Shown here in pieces: positions 1-8,998 of a stretch of 41,986 nt of DNA; within the stretch, counting starts at the first letter, position 1, and the number at the start of each line of letters is the position of its first letter. Under the pieces are notes generated by a model. It was not told where the DNA came from and did no database searches. It was given only the letters and a program-made list of their open reading frames with translations. This DNA is from Rhodopseudomonas sp. BR0M22 (GTDB lineage: Bacteria > Pseudomonadota > Alphaproteobacteria > Rhizobiales > Xanthobacteraceae). Made by a program: the position numbers and the translations under genes. The stretch is taken from NCBI RefSeq assembly GCF_010907035.1, contig NZ_QUMK01000050.1, positions 1-41,986 of the forward strand, given 5' to 3'.

Positions 1-20
1 CACTGAGCGTGTGGCTCCCC

Positions 21-70
21 CCACCCGACCGGCCTTACGGCCGGCCACCCTCCCCGCAAGGGGGAGGGAA
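21..70. repeat. Intergenic double-hairpin repeat at window edge
   Basis: Two perfect inverted repeats lie side by side. CCGGCC at 29-34 pairs with GGCCGG at 39-44 around TTAC, and CCCTCCCC at 48-55 pairs with GGGGAGGG at 61-68 around GCAAG. The style matches the GC-rich palindromic repeats seen elsewhere in this window. It may also end transcription of a gene lying to the left. No coding sequence is supported in positions 1-169. Confidence 0.5.
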
Positions 71-169
71 ATTTGGCATCGCGGGTGATGCTGTTGACTC
101 CCCTCGCCGCCTGCGGATTTGATCGGTGCAAACAACAACACCGGCATCCGCCGCCCGAGGAAATCGCCC

Positions 170-1798
170 TTGCCCGCGAAGAAGTCCAAGCAGCCGAGCG
201 CTGCCGTCACCACCGTCAAATCCGCCACGCTCGACCTGCTGCGCGCCTTCAAGATCGACAAGGTGTTCGGCAATCCCGGCTCGACCGAGCTGCCTTTCTT
301 AAGCGACTGGCCGGACGATATCGACTACGTGCTGGCGCTGCAGGAAGCCTCGGCAGTGGCGATGGCGGACGGCTATGCGCAGGCGAAGCGGAACGCCGGC
401 TTCGTCAATCTGCATTCGGCGGCCGGCGTCGGCAACGCACTCGGCAACATCTACACCGCGTTCAAGAACCAGACCCCGCTGGTGATCACAGCCGGCCAGC
501 AGGCGCGCAGCCTGCTGCCGCTGCAGGCCTTCCTCGGCGCCGAGCGCGCGAGCGAATTTCCGCGGCCTTATGTGAAATACAGCGTCGAGCCGGCCCGCGC
601 CGAGGACGTGCCGGCCGCGATCGCCCGTGCCTACTACGTCGCGATGCAGCCGCCGTGCGGGCCGACCTTCGTGTCGGTGCCGATCGACGATTGGGCCCGG
701 CCCGCCGCGCCGTTGCCGCCGCGCACGATCACGCGCGAGATCGGTCCGGATCGATCCGCGATGGAGGCGCTGGCCGACACGCTGGCCAAAGCCAAGAAGC
801 CAGCGCTGGTGGTCGGCCCCGCGGTCGATCGTGCCGCGGCGGTCGGGCTGATGGTGCAGGTCGCCGAGAAGGCCAAGGCGCCGGTGTGGGTGTCGCCGTT
901 CTCGGCGCGGTGCAGCTTCCCCGAACGGCATCCTCTGTTCGCCGGCTTCCTGCCTGCCTCGCCGGGGCAGTTATCCGAGGCGCTCGGCGCTTACGATGTC
1001 GTCGTCGTCATCGGCGCGCCGGTGTTCACTTTCCATGTCGAAGGCCATGCAGCGATCTTCGACGGCGCCTCGAAACTGTTTCAGATCACCGATGATGCCG
1101 ACGCCGCCACGGTGACGCCGCTCGGCACCAGCATCATCGCGACCGTGACGCCGGCACTCACCACGCTGCTGGCGTTGCTGCCTGAAACCAGGCGCGCCGC
1201 GCCGCCGGCCCGTGTGCTGCCGCCAGCGCCGCGGTCAGCCGAGCCGATGCCGGCCGAATATCTGCTGCATACGCTGCGCGCCACGATGCCGGACGACGCG
1301 ATGCTGGTCGAGGAAGCGCCGTCGCACCGTCCGGCGATGCAGACCTACATGCCGATGCCCGGCCAGGACAGCTTCGCGACGATGACCAGCGGCGGGCTCG
1401 GCTGGTCGCTGCCGGCCTCGGTCGGCTTCGCGCTGGCGCATCCGAACCGCCGCACCGTCTGCCTGATCGGCGACGGTTCGGCGATGTATTCGATCCAGGC
1501 GCTGTGGACCGCGGCGCAGCGCAAGCTGCCGCTGACCGTGGTGGTGCTGAACAACGGCGGCTACGGCGCGATGCGCTCGTTCAGCCAGGTGATGCAGGTC
1601 CGGAATGTGCCGGGCCTGGACGTGCCAGGGATCGACTTTGCCGCTTTGGCGCAGTCGCTCGGCTGCGACGCCGCGAAGGTGACAGGCAGCGCCGAGCTGG
1701 CGCCGGCGCTGACGCGCGCCCTCTCGCTGGACGGCGTCAGCGTGGTTGAGGCGATGCTCGATACGTCGGTGCCGATGCTCTACGCGCGCAACGGCTGA
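170..1798 (+). CDS. mdlC: Benzoylformate decarboxylase-like ThDP enzyme
   Basis: This is a thiamine-diphosphate enzyme of the acetolactate synthase/benzoylformate decarboxylase superfamily. It probably decarboxylates benzoylformate or a related aromatic 2-oxo acid to the aldehyde in the cytosol (mandelate-type pathway). The four residues known to be catalytic in benzoylformate decarboxylase have counterparts: Ser38 in GNPGSTELPF, Glu59 in LQEASAVAMADGYA, His82 in NLHSAAGVGNALG, and His289 in GAPVFTFHVEG. The C-terminal ThDP motif begins at GDGSAMYS and ends at NN. I chose the TTG at 170 because GAGG at 157-160 sits 9 bases upstream; a TTG at 119 would add 17 poorly conserved residues. The length, 542 residues, suits the family. 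The gene stands alone and converges on the next gene with a 7-base gap. The exact substrate is inferred. Confidence 0.9.
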   Translation: MPAKKSKQPSAAVTTVKSATLDLLRAFKIDKVFGNPGSTELPFLSDWPDDIDYVLALQEASAVAMADGYAQAKRNAGFVNLHSAAGVGNALGNIYTAFKNQTPLVITAGQQARSLLPLQAFLGAERASEFPRPYVKYSVEPARAEDVPAAIARAYYVAMQPPCGPTFVSVPIDDWARPAAPLPPRTITREIGPDRSAMEALADTLAKAKKPALVVGPAVDRAAAVGLMVQVAEKAKAPVWVSPFSARCSFPERHPLFAGFLPASPGQLSEALGAYDVVVVIGAPVFTFHVEGHAAIFDGASKLFQITDDADAATVTPLGTSIIATVTPALTTLLALLPETRRAAPPARVLPPAPRSAEPMPAEYLLHTLRATMPDDAMLVEEAPSHRPAMQTYMPMPGQDSFATMTSGGLGWSLPASVGFALAHPNRRTVCLIGDGSAMYSIQALWTAAQRKLPLTVVVLNNGGYGAMRSFSQVMQVRNVPGLDVPGIDFAALAQSLGCDAAKVTGSAELAPALTRALSLDGVSVVEAMLDTSVPMLYARNG

Positions 1799-1805
1799 GA
1801 CCGCG

Positions 1806-3086
1806 TCAGTTCTCCAGCGCCTCGTACACCAGCTTCTTCAGTTCGCGCTGCACCGGCTGACGCTGCGACGGCGTCTGCTCCATCAGCACGAAGAACATGT
1901 CGAGCTTCGGGTCGACCACGAAGTAGCAGCCCGAGGCGCCGTCCCATTTCAATTCGCCGAGCGAACCGGGCGGCGGCGGCTTGGCGTTGCCGGCATCGGT
2001 GCGGACGCCAAGGCCGTAGCCGTAGCCGAAGCCGTCCCCAGGGAAATAGAAGTAATCGCGCTCGACCCCGGAATTCGGGCCGATGTGATCGGTGGTCATG
2101 TCCTTGAAGGTCGCTTCGCTGAGGAAGCGCTTGCCGTCGAGCTCGCCCTTGTTGAGCAGCATACGGACGAAGCGGATCACGTCGTGCGGCGTCGAGCTCA
2201 GTCCGCCGCCGCCGGACTCCCACTTGCGGAGAATGTCCGGTCCCACCAGCCGGCCCACACGGAAGTTGGAATCGTTCGGCATCGGCTGCGCCAGCCGCGA
2301 CTTCTGCGCGTCGGACTGAAAGAAATACTGCGTGTCGGTCATCCCGAGCGGGTCGAACAGCTTCTGCTTCTGGAACTGATAGAACGACTGGCCGGACGCC
2401 GCCTCGATCACGGCACCGAGCACTTCATAGGAATTGCCGTAGTCCCACAGCGTTCCGGGCTGCTCCTGCAGCGGCAGCTTGGCGATCCGCTCGGCGAATT
2501 CGCGCGTGGTCGGATCACCGTCGTAGATCTTGGCGGCATCGATCGTCTTGCGCACCAGACTGTCGCCGTAGAAGCCGTAAGTGATGCCGGACGTGTGCAG
2601 CAGCAGGTCGCGAACCTCAATCGGTCGCTTCGGCGCGACGAAATCGAGATACTTCTCGCCGTTGTCGCGCTGCTTCTCGACGCCGACCTTGGTATCGGCA
2701 AAGGCCGGGATGTATTTCGACACCGGATCGTCGAGCTTGATCTTGCCTTCGTCGACCAGCATCATCACCGCAAAGGCGGTGAACGGCTTGGTCAGCGACG
2801 ACAGCCGGAAGATCGTGTCGTCGGTGATCGGCTGCTTGGTAGCGACATCGCGGACGCCGAAATCTTTGTGATAGACCGGCTTGCCGTGGCGCTCGATGTA
2901 CACGAGCGCGCCGGGAATCTTGCCCTCGGCGATGATCTTGTTGAAGAATTCGTCGATCCGCTCAAGCTTCTTGTCGGAGAACTGCACGCTCGGCGGCAGG
3001 TCGAACGTTCCTTCGGCGAGCGCCGGGCTCGCGACCGTCGCGGCCAACGCCCCTGCCATCAACCACCGCGCGGCGCGATGCAGCAT
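1806..3086 (-). CDS. Exported serine hydrolase, beta-lactamase/class C family
   Basis: This 426-residue protein belongs to the serine beta-lactamase/EstB/DD-peptidase-like family. The nucleophile motif SLTK is at 97-100 (Ser97, Lys100), and the second motif is the Tyr-Gly-Asn in LWDYGNSYEVLG. No clear KTG box is visible; the corresponding region reads WDGASGCYF. Residues 1-24 form a signal peptide ending ALA, so it should act in the periplasm. The start at 3086 has GGAGGA 8 bases upstream. It is the last gene of a leftward series grxD, macro-domain gene, this gene, with 58 bases in front of it. The family includes esterases and peptidases as well as beta-lactamases, so the substrate is unknown and resistance should not be assumed. 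Confidence 0.92.
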   Translation of the reverse strand: MLHRAARWLMAGALAATVASPALAEGTFDLPPSVQFSDKKLERIDEFFNKIIAEGKIPGALVYIERHGKPVYHKDFGVRDVATKQPITDDTIFRLSSLTKPFTAFAVMMLVDEGKIKLDDPVSKYIPAFADTKVGVEKQRDNGEKYLDFVAPKRPIEVRDLLLHTSGITYGFYGDSLVRKTIDAAKIYDGDPTTREFAERIAKLPLQEQPGTLWDYGNSYEVLGAVIEAASGQSFYQFQKQKLFDPLGMTDTQYFFQSDAQKSRLAQPMPNDSNFRVGRLVGPDILRKWESGGGGLSSTPHDVIRFVRMLLNKGELDGKRFLSEATFKDMTTDHIGPNSGVERDYFYFPGDGFGYGYGLGVRTDAGNAKPPPPGSLGELKWDGASGCYFVVDPKLDMFFVLMEQTPSQRQPVQRELKKLVYEALEN

Positions 3087-3144
3087 CCTCAAGTCCTCCC
3101 AGGTTCTGTCGTGGATCGTGATGGTAACGGCGCTTGGAGCGGTT

Positions 3145-3687
3145 TCAAGGGGCCGCCTCCATAAGCGCGGCGCGATGCAACTCGGCACTCGCAGGCGAGA
3201 AGCAACAGAACACCACTCGTGTCACCGAGCTGCCCGCGCTGAGTGCATCGAAGGTGGTTCGGACCGCAATCGGTGCGGCGCGCTCGGGCGGAAAACCATA
3301 GACGCCGGTAGAGATCGCCGAGAACGCGACCGAGCTCAACCGATGATCATCGGCGAGCTGCAGGGCGCGGACGTAGCAGGAGGCGAGCGCGGTGTCCTCG
3401 CCGTGGCGGCCATCGTGCCAGATCGGGCCGACCGTGTGGATCACATGGCGCGCCGGCAACCGGTAAGCGCGGGTGATCTTGGCATCGCCAGTGTCGCAAC
3501 CGCCGAGCGTGCGGCATTCGGCAAGCAGTTCGGGGCCGGCAGCGCGATGGATGGCGCCGTCGACACCGCCGCCGCCGAGCAAGGATGCATTGGCGGCGTT
3601 GACGATCGCGTCGACGGCGAGCGTGGTGATGTCGGCAACGACGACTTCACAGGTCGCCGTGCCGATCTGGCGGACAAAGGGGCTCAG
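3145..3687 (-). CDS. Macro-domain protein (YmdB-like ADP-ribose hydrolase)
   Basis: The product is a stand-alone macro domain, close in motif order to E. coli Ymd[22 protein letters not shown], then [14 protein letters not shown], then [10 protein letters not shown], then [10 protein letters not shown]. Proteins of this type hydrolyse O-acetyl-ADP-ribose or remove ADP-ribose from proteins. The reading frame has no ATG, GTG or TTG before the domain. The first such codon, TTG at 3582, falls after the NAAN motif and would delete the adenine-binding Asp. The best start I can see is CTG at 3687-3685, overlapping the grxD stop as CTGA, with AAGG 7 bases upstream. That gives 180 residues. The domain is sure; the start is an inference. 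Confidence 0.85.
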   Translation of the reverse strand: MSPFVRQIGTATCEVVVADITTLAVDAIVNAANASLLGGGGVDGAIHRAAGPELLAECRTLGGCDTGDAKITRAYRLPARHVIHTVGPIWHDGRHGEDTALASCYVRALQLADDHRLSSVAFSAISTGVYGFPPERAAPIAVRTTFDALSAGSSVTRVVFCCFSPASAELHRAALMEAAP

Positions 3688-4010
3688 GCGGCGGCCTTGA
3701 TGCCCTTGTCGGTGAACAGCTTCTGCAATTCGCCGGCCTGGAACATCTCGCGCACGATGTCGCAGCCGCCGACGAATTCGCCCTTCACGTAGAGCTGCGG
3801 AATGGTCGGCCAGTTCGAGTACTGTTTGATGCCGTCACGCAGCTCGGCGCTCTCGAGCACGTTATGGCCTTTGTACGGAATGCCGATGTGATCGAGGATC
3901 TGCACCACCTGACCGGAGAAGCCACACTGCGGAAATTGCGGCGTGCCCTTCATGAACAGCACGACGTCGTTGGCCTTCACTTCGTTGTCGATGAATTGCT
4001 CGATGCTCAT
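3684..4010 (-). CDS. grxD: Monothiol glutaredoxin, CGFS type
   Basis: This 108-residue cytosolic protein is a Grx4/Grx5-type monothiol glutaredoxin. Cys29 lies in the signature CGFS, and the glutathione-binding [19 protein letters not shown] segment is intact. Such proteins bind a glutathione-ligated [2Fe-2S] cluster as a dimer, or as a heterodimer with BolA, and take part in iron-sulfur delivery and iron sensing. The start at 4010 has AAGGA about 7 bases upstream. The gene heads a leftward series with a macro-domain gene and a serine hydrolase gene. Its usual partner bolA lies on the same strand but 4.6 kb upstream, at 8596-8832, rather than next to it. Confidence 0.96.
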   Translation of the reverse strand: MSIEQFIDNEVKANDVVLFMKGTPQFPQCGFSGQVVQILDHIGIPYKGHNVLESAELRDGIKQYSNWPTIPQLYVKGEFVGGCDIVREMFQAGELQKLFTDKGIKAAA

Positions 4011-4247
4011 GGCGAATCCTTTTGCGGCGCGGCCGGCTGACCACCAGCGGCCGGGTCGAACGTTCATATATGTATCCCGAAACCACCGCATAGCCCAAGT
4101 CAAAACCGATTGAGCCCTGGCTGCCGCCTTGACTTCGCTACCATTTTCGTCGCCGCCGCGCTGCAATAGGCCAAGGCGAGAGCCGAAGACGCAAAATCCT
4201 CCCCTGGTACGGCAGCGACCTTACATCCCGATCGTCAGCGCCTATCT

Positions 4248-4274
4248 TGTTCAGCCTGGAACTCACTCTGAACA
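4248..4274. promoter_or_regulatory. Inverted repeat upstream of egtB
   Basis: TGTTCAG at 4248-4254 is mirrored by CTGAACA at 4268-4274 with a 13-base spacer, just upstream of the egtB ribosome binding site. It could be an operator or a leader hairpin. I found no convincing -35/-10 pair nearby. The rest of the 294-base divergent gap between grxD and egtB shows nothing else I can name. Confidence 0.2.
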
Positions 4275-4304
4275 GCAGCGTTTTCCACCAAACCGGAGAT
4301 GCTC

Positions 4305-5555
4305 GTGACGATCCTGTCCTCCGCCACGGCCGCTGCAGCCGAATCTTCCCTCTCCGCCTGCTCCCGCGACCTGGCCGCTCGCCTCGCCGATGCTTATCGT
4401 GCGGTACGCGATGAGACCGAGCGCCGCGCGGCCCCGCTGTCTCCAGAGGATCAGGTGGTGCAGTCGATGCCGGATGCGAGCCCGGCGAAGTGGCACCGCG
4501 CCCATACCACCTGGTTCTTCGAGCAGTTCCTGCTCGGCCCACATTGTCCGGGCTATCAGGTATTCCACCCGGACTACGCCTTCCTGTTCAACTCCTATTA
4601 CGTCTCGGCCGGCCCCCGGCACACCCGCGCGGCGCGCGGGCTATTGACCCGCCCCGGCGTCGCCGATGTCGCGGCCTATCGCCGCCATGTCGACGCGGCG
4701 ATGCTGAACTGGTTCGCGACCGCCGATACCGCGAAGCTCGAGGAGATCGCGCCGCTGATCGAGGTCGGGCTCAATCACGAGCAGCAGCACCAGGAATTGC
4801 TGCTCACCGACATCCTCCATGCCTTTGCGCAAAATCCGATCCCGCCGGCCTACGACCCGGCGTGGCGGCTGCCGGCGACGGACCAGAGCGGCGAGGATTG
4901 GGTCGCGCTCCCCGAAGGCATCCACCCGATCGGCCATGCCGGCGACAGCTTCCATTTCGACAACGAAAAGCCGGTGCACCGCGCATTGGTCGGGCCGGTC
5001 AGGCTGGCGCGGCACCTCGTCACGAATGCCGAGTGGCTGGAATTCATGGCCGACGGCGGCTATCGCACCGCCACGCTGTGGCTGATGGACGGCTTCGCCT
5101 GCGCCGAGCGCGAGGGCTGGGAGGCACCCGGCCATTGGCGGCAGGTCGACGGCGAGTGGAATATCATGACGCTCGGCGGCCTGCAAAGCGTCGATCCCGC
5201 CGCCCCGGTGTGCCATGTCGGCTACTACGAGGCCGACGCCTTCGCACGCTGGTCCGGCAAGCATCTGCCGACCGAGATGGAGTGGGAAGTCGCGGCCAGC
5301 GCCGGGCATCTTCCGGATGCGTTCGGCACCGTCTGGCAATGGACCCGCAGCGCCTATGCACCCTACCCGGGCTACAAGGCGATCGAAGGCGCGCTCGGCG
5401 AATACAACGGCAAGTTCATGGTCAATCAGTTGGTGCTGCGCGGCTCGTCCTGCGCGACGCCCGAAGGCCACAGCCGCGTCAGTTATCGCAATTTCTTCTA
5501 TCCGCATCACCGCTGGCAGTTCACCGGACTGCGGCTTGCCGACTACGGCGCCTGA
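4305..5555 (+). CDS. egtB: Ergothioneine biosynthesis sulfoxide synthase EgtB
   Basis: EgtB is a non-haem iron enzyme that joins hercynine to a thiol (gamma-glutamylcysteine or cysteine) through a C-S bond, forming a sulfoxide on the way to ergothioneine. The N-terminal DinB-like half carries the iron ligands His67 (in KWHRAHTTWFFE), His158 and His162 (in NHEQQHQELLL). The C-terminal half, from about residue 200, is the FGE-sulfatase domain and ends RWQFTGLRLADYGA. I prefer the GTG at 4305 (416 residues). GGAG at 4295-4298 is 6 bases from it but directly abuts the ATG at 4299, leaving no room for the ribosome. egtD follows after 45 bases on the same strand. No egtC or egtE lies nearby, so the last steps are encoded elsewhere. 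Confidence 0.95.
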   Translation: MTILSSATAAAAESSLSACSRDLAARLADAYRAVRDETERRAAPLSPEDQVVQSMPDASPAKWHRAHTTWFFEQFLLGPHCPGYQVFHPDYAFLFNSYYVSAGPRHTRAARGLLTRPGVADVAAYRRHVDAAMLNWFATADTAKLEEIAPLIEVGLNHEQQHQELLLTDILHAFAQNPIPPAYDPAWRLPATDQSGEDWVALPEGIHPIGHAGDSFHFDNEKPVHRALVGPVRLARHLVTNAEWLEFMADGGYRTATLWLMDGFACAEREGWEAPGHWRQVDGEWNIMTLGGLQSVDPAAPVCHVGYYEADAFARWSGKHLPTEMEWEVAASAGHLPDAFGTVWQWTRSAYAPYPGYKAIEGALGEYNGKFMVNQLVLRGSSCATPEGHSRVSYRNFFYPHHRWQFTGLRLADYGA

Positions 5556-5600
5556 TTTGAAAATCTCAATGCGCCACGCGCGCAGCCCGGAGGATCGCCC

Positions 5601-6569
<969 letters not shown>

Positions 6570-6596
6570 GACTGCCGCGTCTCGTCTTTCGCCCGA

Positions 6597-7325
6597 CTAA
6601 ACTGCAGCTTCCTCTGCGGCGGCGATCCGCGCCGCGCGCCGGCCGCGTGCCTCGGCGGCGCATTTGGCGACGTGGACCTCGCGATTGATCACCTGCAGGT
6701 TGGGCAGGCCCCAAAAGCCGAGCAGCTCCGGCCATGTCCGGTCGCGGTGCTGCCGCCAGACCTGAAACAGCGGCACGAGGTGATCGACTTCAGACGTCCG
6801 CAGCAGCCGCCTGTTGGTCTCGCGGCAACGGCGGCCCTGTAGGCGCCGCAGCAGCTTGGTCTGGCCGCTCGGCGCATTCCAGAACTGCCAGGCGGTGACG
6901 CAGGCGCTGTGCCAAGTGGCATTCTTGTTGATGCCGGCGTTCCATAGATCGGCGTGCCAGCCGAACCGATACACCGGCTGACCGCAGACGCAGCAGAAGC
7001 CGGGGCCACGCTGATGTGCTTTCTCCCGATACGGCGCAGGCGGAGTGCGAAACGTCGCCGGCAATCCGTTGTCGGGGTCGCCGACGTGCCACTGCCAGCC
7101 GGCAGGGGCACCGCTGCGCGCCGCCAGCATGCGCGCCAGCCGCTCCGCCCGCAGCGGATGCGCGCGCCAATACGAGTCGACCGCGACCCGGAGGGTCGAA
7201 GGCACATAGGCGCGGGCTTTGGCATGAATCAGCACCGCCTGCGGGAAGACCTCCGGCAGCCGCTTGGTCAGCCGGGCCAGCGCCAGTGCGTTGGCCTTCG
7301 CCTTTTCGTCCCGCCAGTTCGACAT
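6597..7325 (-). CDS. HNH-type protein with zinc-ribbon-like cysteines
   Basis: This 242-residue protein has the pieces of an HNH nuclease fold. Asp181-His182 sit in EVDHLVPLFQVW, Asn209 in GLPNLQVI, and His218 in NREVHVAKC. Before them is a cysteine cluster, CCVCG at 111-115, with WHSAC at 138-142, that could bind zinc; Cys222 may be a further ligand. The N-terminal 90 residues are basic and unrecognised. GGGAG lies just before the ATG. There is no methyltransferase, phage or toxin partner next to it: the neighbours are egtD (convergent) and a small Cys-rich gene (divergent). DNA or RNA cleavage is inferred from the fold only. Confidence 0.85.
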   Translation of the reverse strand: MSNWRDEKAKANALALARLTKRLPEVFPQAVLIHAKARAYVPSTLRVAVDSYWRAHPLRAERLARMLAARSGAPAGWQWHVGDPDNGLPATFRTPPAPYREKAHQRGPGFCCVCGQPVYRFGWHADLWNAGINKNATWHSACVTAWQFWNAPSGQTKLLRRLQGRRCRETNRRLLRTSEVDHLVPLFQVWRQHRDRTWPELLGFWGLPNLQVINREVHVAKCAAEARGRRAARIAAAEEAAV

Positions 7326-7435
7326 GCTCTCCCACCCACCAAGACGGTGCCGCGCGGCTGTAAAGCCTTCGTTAACGTCGGCGCCGCGCAGCGGGCCGTG
7401 TCCATGCGCTCTTTGCGCGTTGTGACAGATTTGTT

Positions 7436-7807
7436 ATGCGATCCCGCATGAGAAGCGGGTTTATTCGATGGCTTTCGACCGACACAGCGCAGCTACGCTG
7501 TCGCCTGTCCTTGGTCGTGGTGATCTCGCTTTATCTCGTCTCAGGCCTGCTGCATCAGATCGCCTGCCTGCATCCGACCCAGGTGGCGGCGACCGCTGTG
7601 TTCAGCACGCATTCTGTCGATGACAGCACCGGCGACGCGGCCATCTCGGTCTGCGATCGTTGCCCGTCGTGTTCAACCGCCGTAATTCCGGCCTCCTTGG
7701 CCGGACGCCCATCGCCGGACAGCGCAAAGGCCTGCTTTGCCGGGTCTTCGCTGGCGATCGCGCTGCGGGCAAGTCCCGATACGCCCCCGCCCAAACAGGC
7801 CGTCTGA
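7436..7807 (+). CDS. Small Cys-rich protein with one membrane helix
   Basis: I do not recognise this 123-residue protein. It has a basic N-terminus, a hydrophobic stretch at about 24-43 (SLVVVISLYLVSGLLHQIAC), and then a Cys cluster CDRCPSC with Cys73, Cys76 and Cys79, plus Cys44 and Cys100. The arrangement suggests a membrane-anchored or exported domain that binds a metal or forms disulfides. Two in-frame ATGs exist, at 7436 and 7448; neither has a strong ribosome binding site, and a small inverted repeat CCCGC/GCGGG surrounds the second. A MarR-type gene follows on the same strand after 183 bases and may be linked to it. It could be a spurious frame, but the regular hydrophobic helix and clustered cysteines argue for a real gene. 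Confidence 0.6.
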   Translation: MRSRMRSGFIRWLSTDTAQLRCRLSLVVVISLYLVSGLLHQIACLHPTQVAATAVFSTHSVDDSTGDAAISVCDRCPSCSTAVIPASLAGRPSPDSAKACFAGSSLAIALRASPDTPPPKQAV

Positions 7808-7990
7808 CCGACGACGCGTCCGGGCGCCGCGACACCGCTCCGCCCGCCCTATGCCGATGACATTTCGCCACCCGTGCCGGGCGCATCAGCGCTCGCCGGC
7901 CTGCTTCGAAGCGTCCGCTCCGTTCTGTCTGGAGAGGCGATGCTTCGCGCGGGGCACGCCGTGCGTGGCATGCGCTGAAAGGACGACGGG

Positions 7991-8518
7991 ATGATACCCG
8001 AAACGAACACCAACGCCGCCGACGAGCCGATCGGCACCGCCCCCGACATCGATCATGCCGATCGTCTGCTGCATCGTCTGGTCTGGGACGTATCAGCCAT
8101 CGGCTTCTCGATCCTGCGGATGGCCGAACTGCTCGGGCGCCGAGTCGGCCTGACGGGATCGCAATGGCTGCTGATCAAGGCGGTCGACTTTCTGGCCGAC
8201 CGGGATGGCGTTCCGGTAGGCGAAGTCGCGGCGCTGCTCAATATGAAAGGGTCGTTCGTCTCGGCGCAGATCCGGCCGCTGGAGCAGCGCGGCCTCCTGA
8301 GCCGCACTCAATCCGCCGAAGACCGGCGGGTCGTTCTGCTGTCGCTCACCGGGAGCGCAAAACAGACGTTGGAGCGCGTCGAGGACGAGATGTGCAGAAT
8401 CGAGGAGATTGCACGCGGCACGCTGTCCGATCGGCATGTCGGAGAACTGTCCCACAGCGTCAACGCCATGCGCCGTCGCATGGATCGGGCAACGGCGCGC
8501 GTTGCGCGACTCGACTAG
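7991..8518 (+). CDS. MarR-family transcriptional regulator
   Basis: This 175-residue protein is a winged-helix regulator of the MarR family. The winged helix spans roughly 65-125: GEVAALLNMKGSFVSAQIRPLEQRGLLSR is the helix-turn-helix, and SAEDRRVVLLSLT is the wing. Long helices at both ends would form the dimer interface. Such proteins usually repress their own gene and a neighbour and respond to small aromatic compounds, oxidants or metals. AAGGA lies about 8 bases before the ATG. The only close gene on the same strand is the Cys-rich membrane protein upstream, which is its most likely target by position. The ligand cannot be read from the sequence. Confidence 0.93.
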   Translation: MIPETNTNAADEPIGTAPDIDHADRLLHRLVWDVSAIGFSILRMAELLGRRVGLTGSQWLLIKAVDFLADRDGVPVGEVAALLNMKGSFVSAQIRPLEQRGLLSRTQSAEDRRVVLLSLTGSAKQTLERVEDEMCRIEEIARGTLSDRHVGELSHSVNAMRRRMDRATARVARLD

Positions 8519-8547
8519 CAACAGCTCGATCAGCAATCGTCGTGGCA

Positions 8548-8570
8548 GGCGGCCGAACTGCAAGGCCGCC
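8548..8570. terminator. Hairpin between convergent marR-type gene and bolA
   Basis: GGCGGCC at 8548-8554 pairs with GGCCGCC at 8564-8570 around a 9-base loop. It lies between two converging genes and could stop transcription from both sides, although there is no T-tract. Confidence 0.4.
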
Positions 8571-8595
8571 CGGCCTCGGCCGAAGCCGCCCGCCG

Positions 8596-8832
8596 TCAGG
8601 CTTCCGGCACGCCGGTCTGCAGCGCGAGCGCATGCAGCACGCCGCCCATCTGCCCCCGCAGCGATTGATAGACGATCTGGTGCTGTTGGACCCGCGACTT
8701 GCCCCGGAACGACTCCGAAATCACGGTCGCGGCATAATGATCGCCGTCACCGGCGAGGTCGCGAATCGTCACCTCCGCGTCGGGAATCGCGGCCTTGATC
8801 ATGGCCTCGATGTCGCGGGCATCCATCGGCAT
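8596..8832 (-). CDS. bolA: BolA-family protein
   Basis: This 78-residue cytosolic protein is a BolA-type partner of monothiol glutaredoxins. It helps assemble or transfer [2Fe-2S] clusters and influences iron-dependent regulation. The family core is present: DAEVTIRDLAGDGDHYAATVIS, then SRVQQHQIVYQSLRGQM and LHALAL. The ATG at 8832 has GGAGGA 7 bases upstream; a second ATG at 8826 is possible. It lies on the same strand as purL (10687-12897) and grxD (3684-4010). In many alphaproteobacteria these three are neighbours; here two rightward genes separate it from purL and five genes separate it from grxD. Confidence 0.95.
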   Translation of the reverse strand: MPMDARDIEAMIKAAIPDAEVTIRDLAGDGDHYAATVISESFRGKSRVQQHQIVYQSLRGQMGGVLHALALQTGVPEA

Positions 8833-8998
8833 TCGGTCGTCCTCCAGATCGTCGCGGGCCACCCGCGCGCCAAGCGCGGTGGCAATCCTGAGCTGCCATC
8901 CTATATCGCAGTACGGCCCTTTCAAAGCCACCCCGCCGGGCACATCCCGACAAGGTGACCGCGACACCAGGCCGCTTCACGCCCTGAAGGTTCATCCG

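Noticed and set aside
1806-3086. Beta-lactamase conferring antibiotic resistance
   Set aside because: The family is broad and no KTG box is clear. The sequence fits esterase or peptidase-like members equally well.
1746-3164. Open frame of 472 codons opposite the serine hydrolase gene
   Set aside because: The serine hydrolase has signal peptide, SxxK and YxN motifs and a good ribosome binding site. The antisense frame has none of these.
3582-3584. TTG at 3582 as start of the macro-domain protein
   Set aside because: It lies after the first strand and NAAN motif, so the product would lack the ADP-ribose site and could not fold normally.
3441-3677. Alternative frames at the start of the macro-domain gene
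   Set aside because: They are Ser/Pro/Arg-rich shadows; the macro-domain motifs NAAN and [14 protein letters not shown] read in one other frame.
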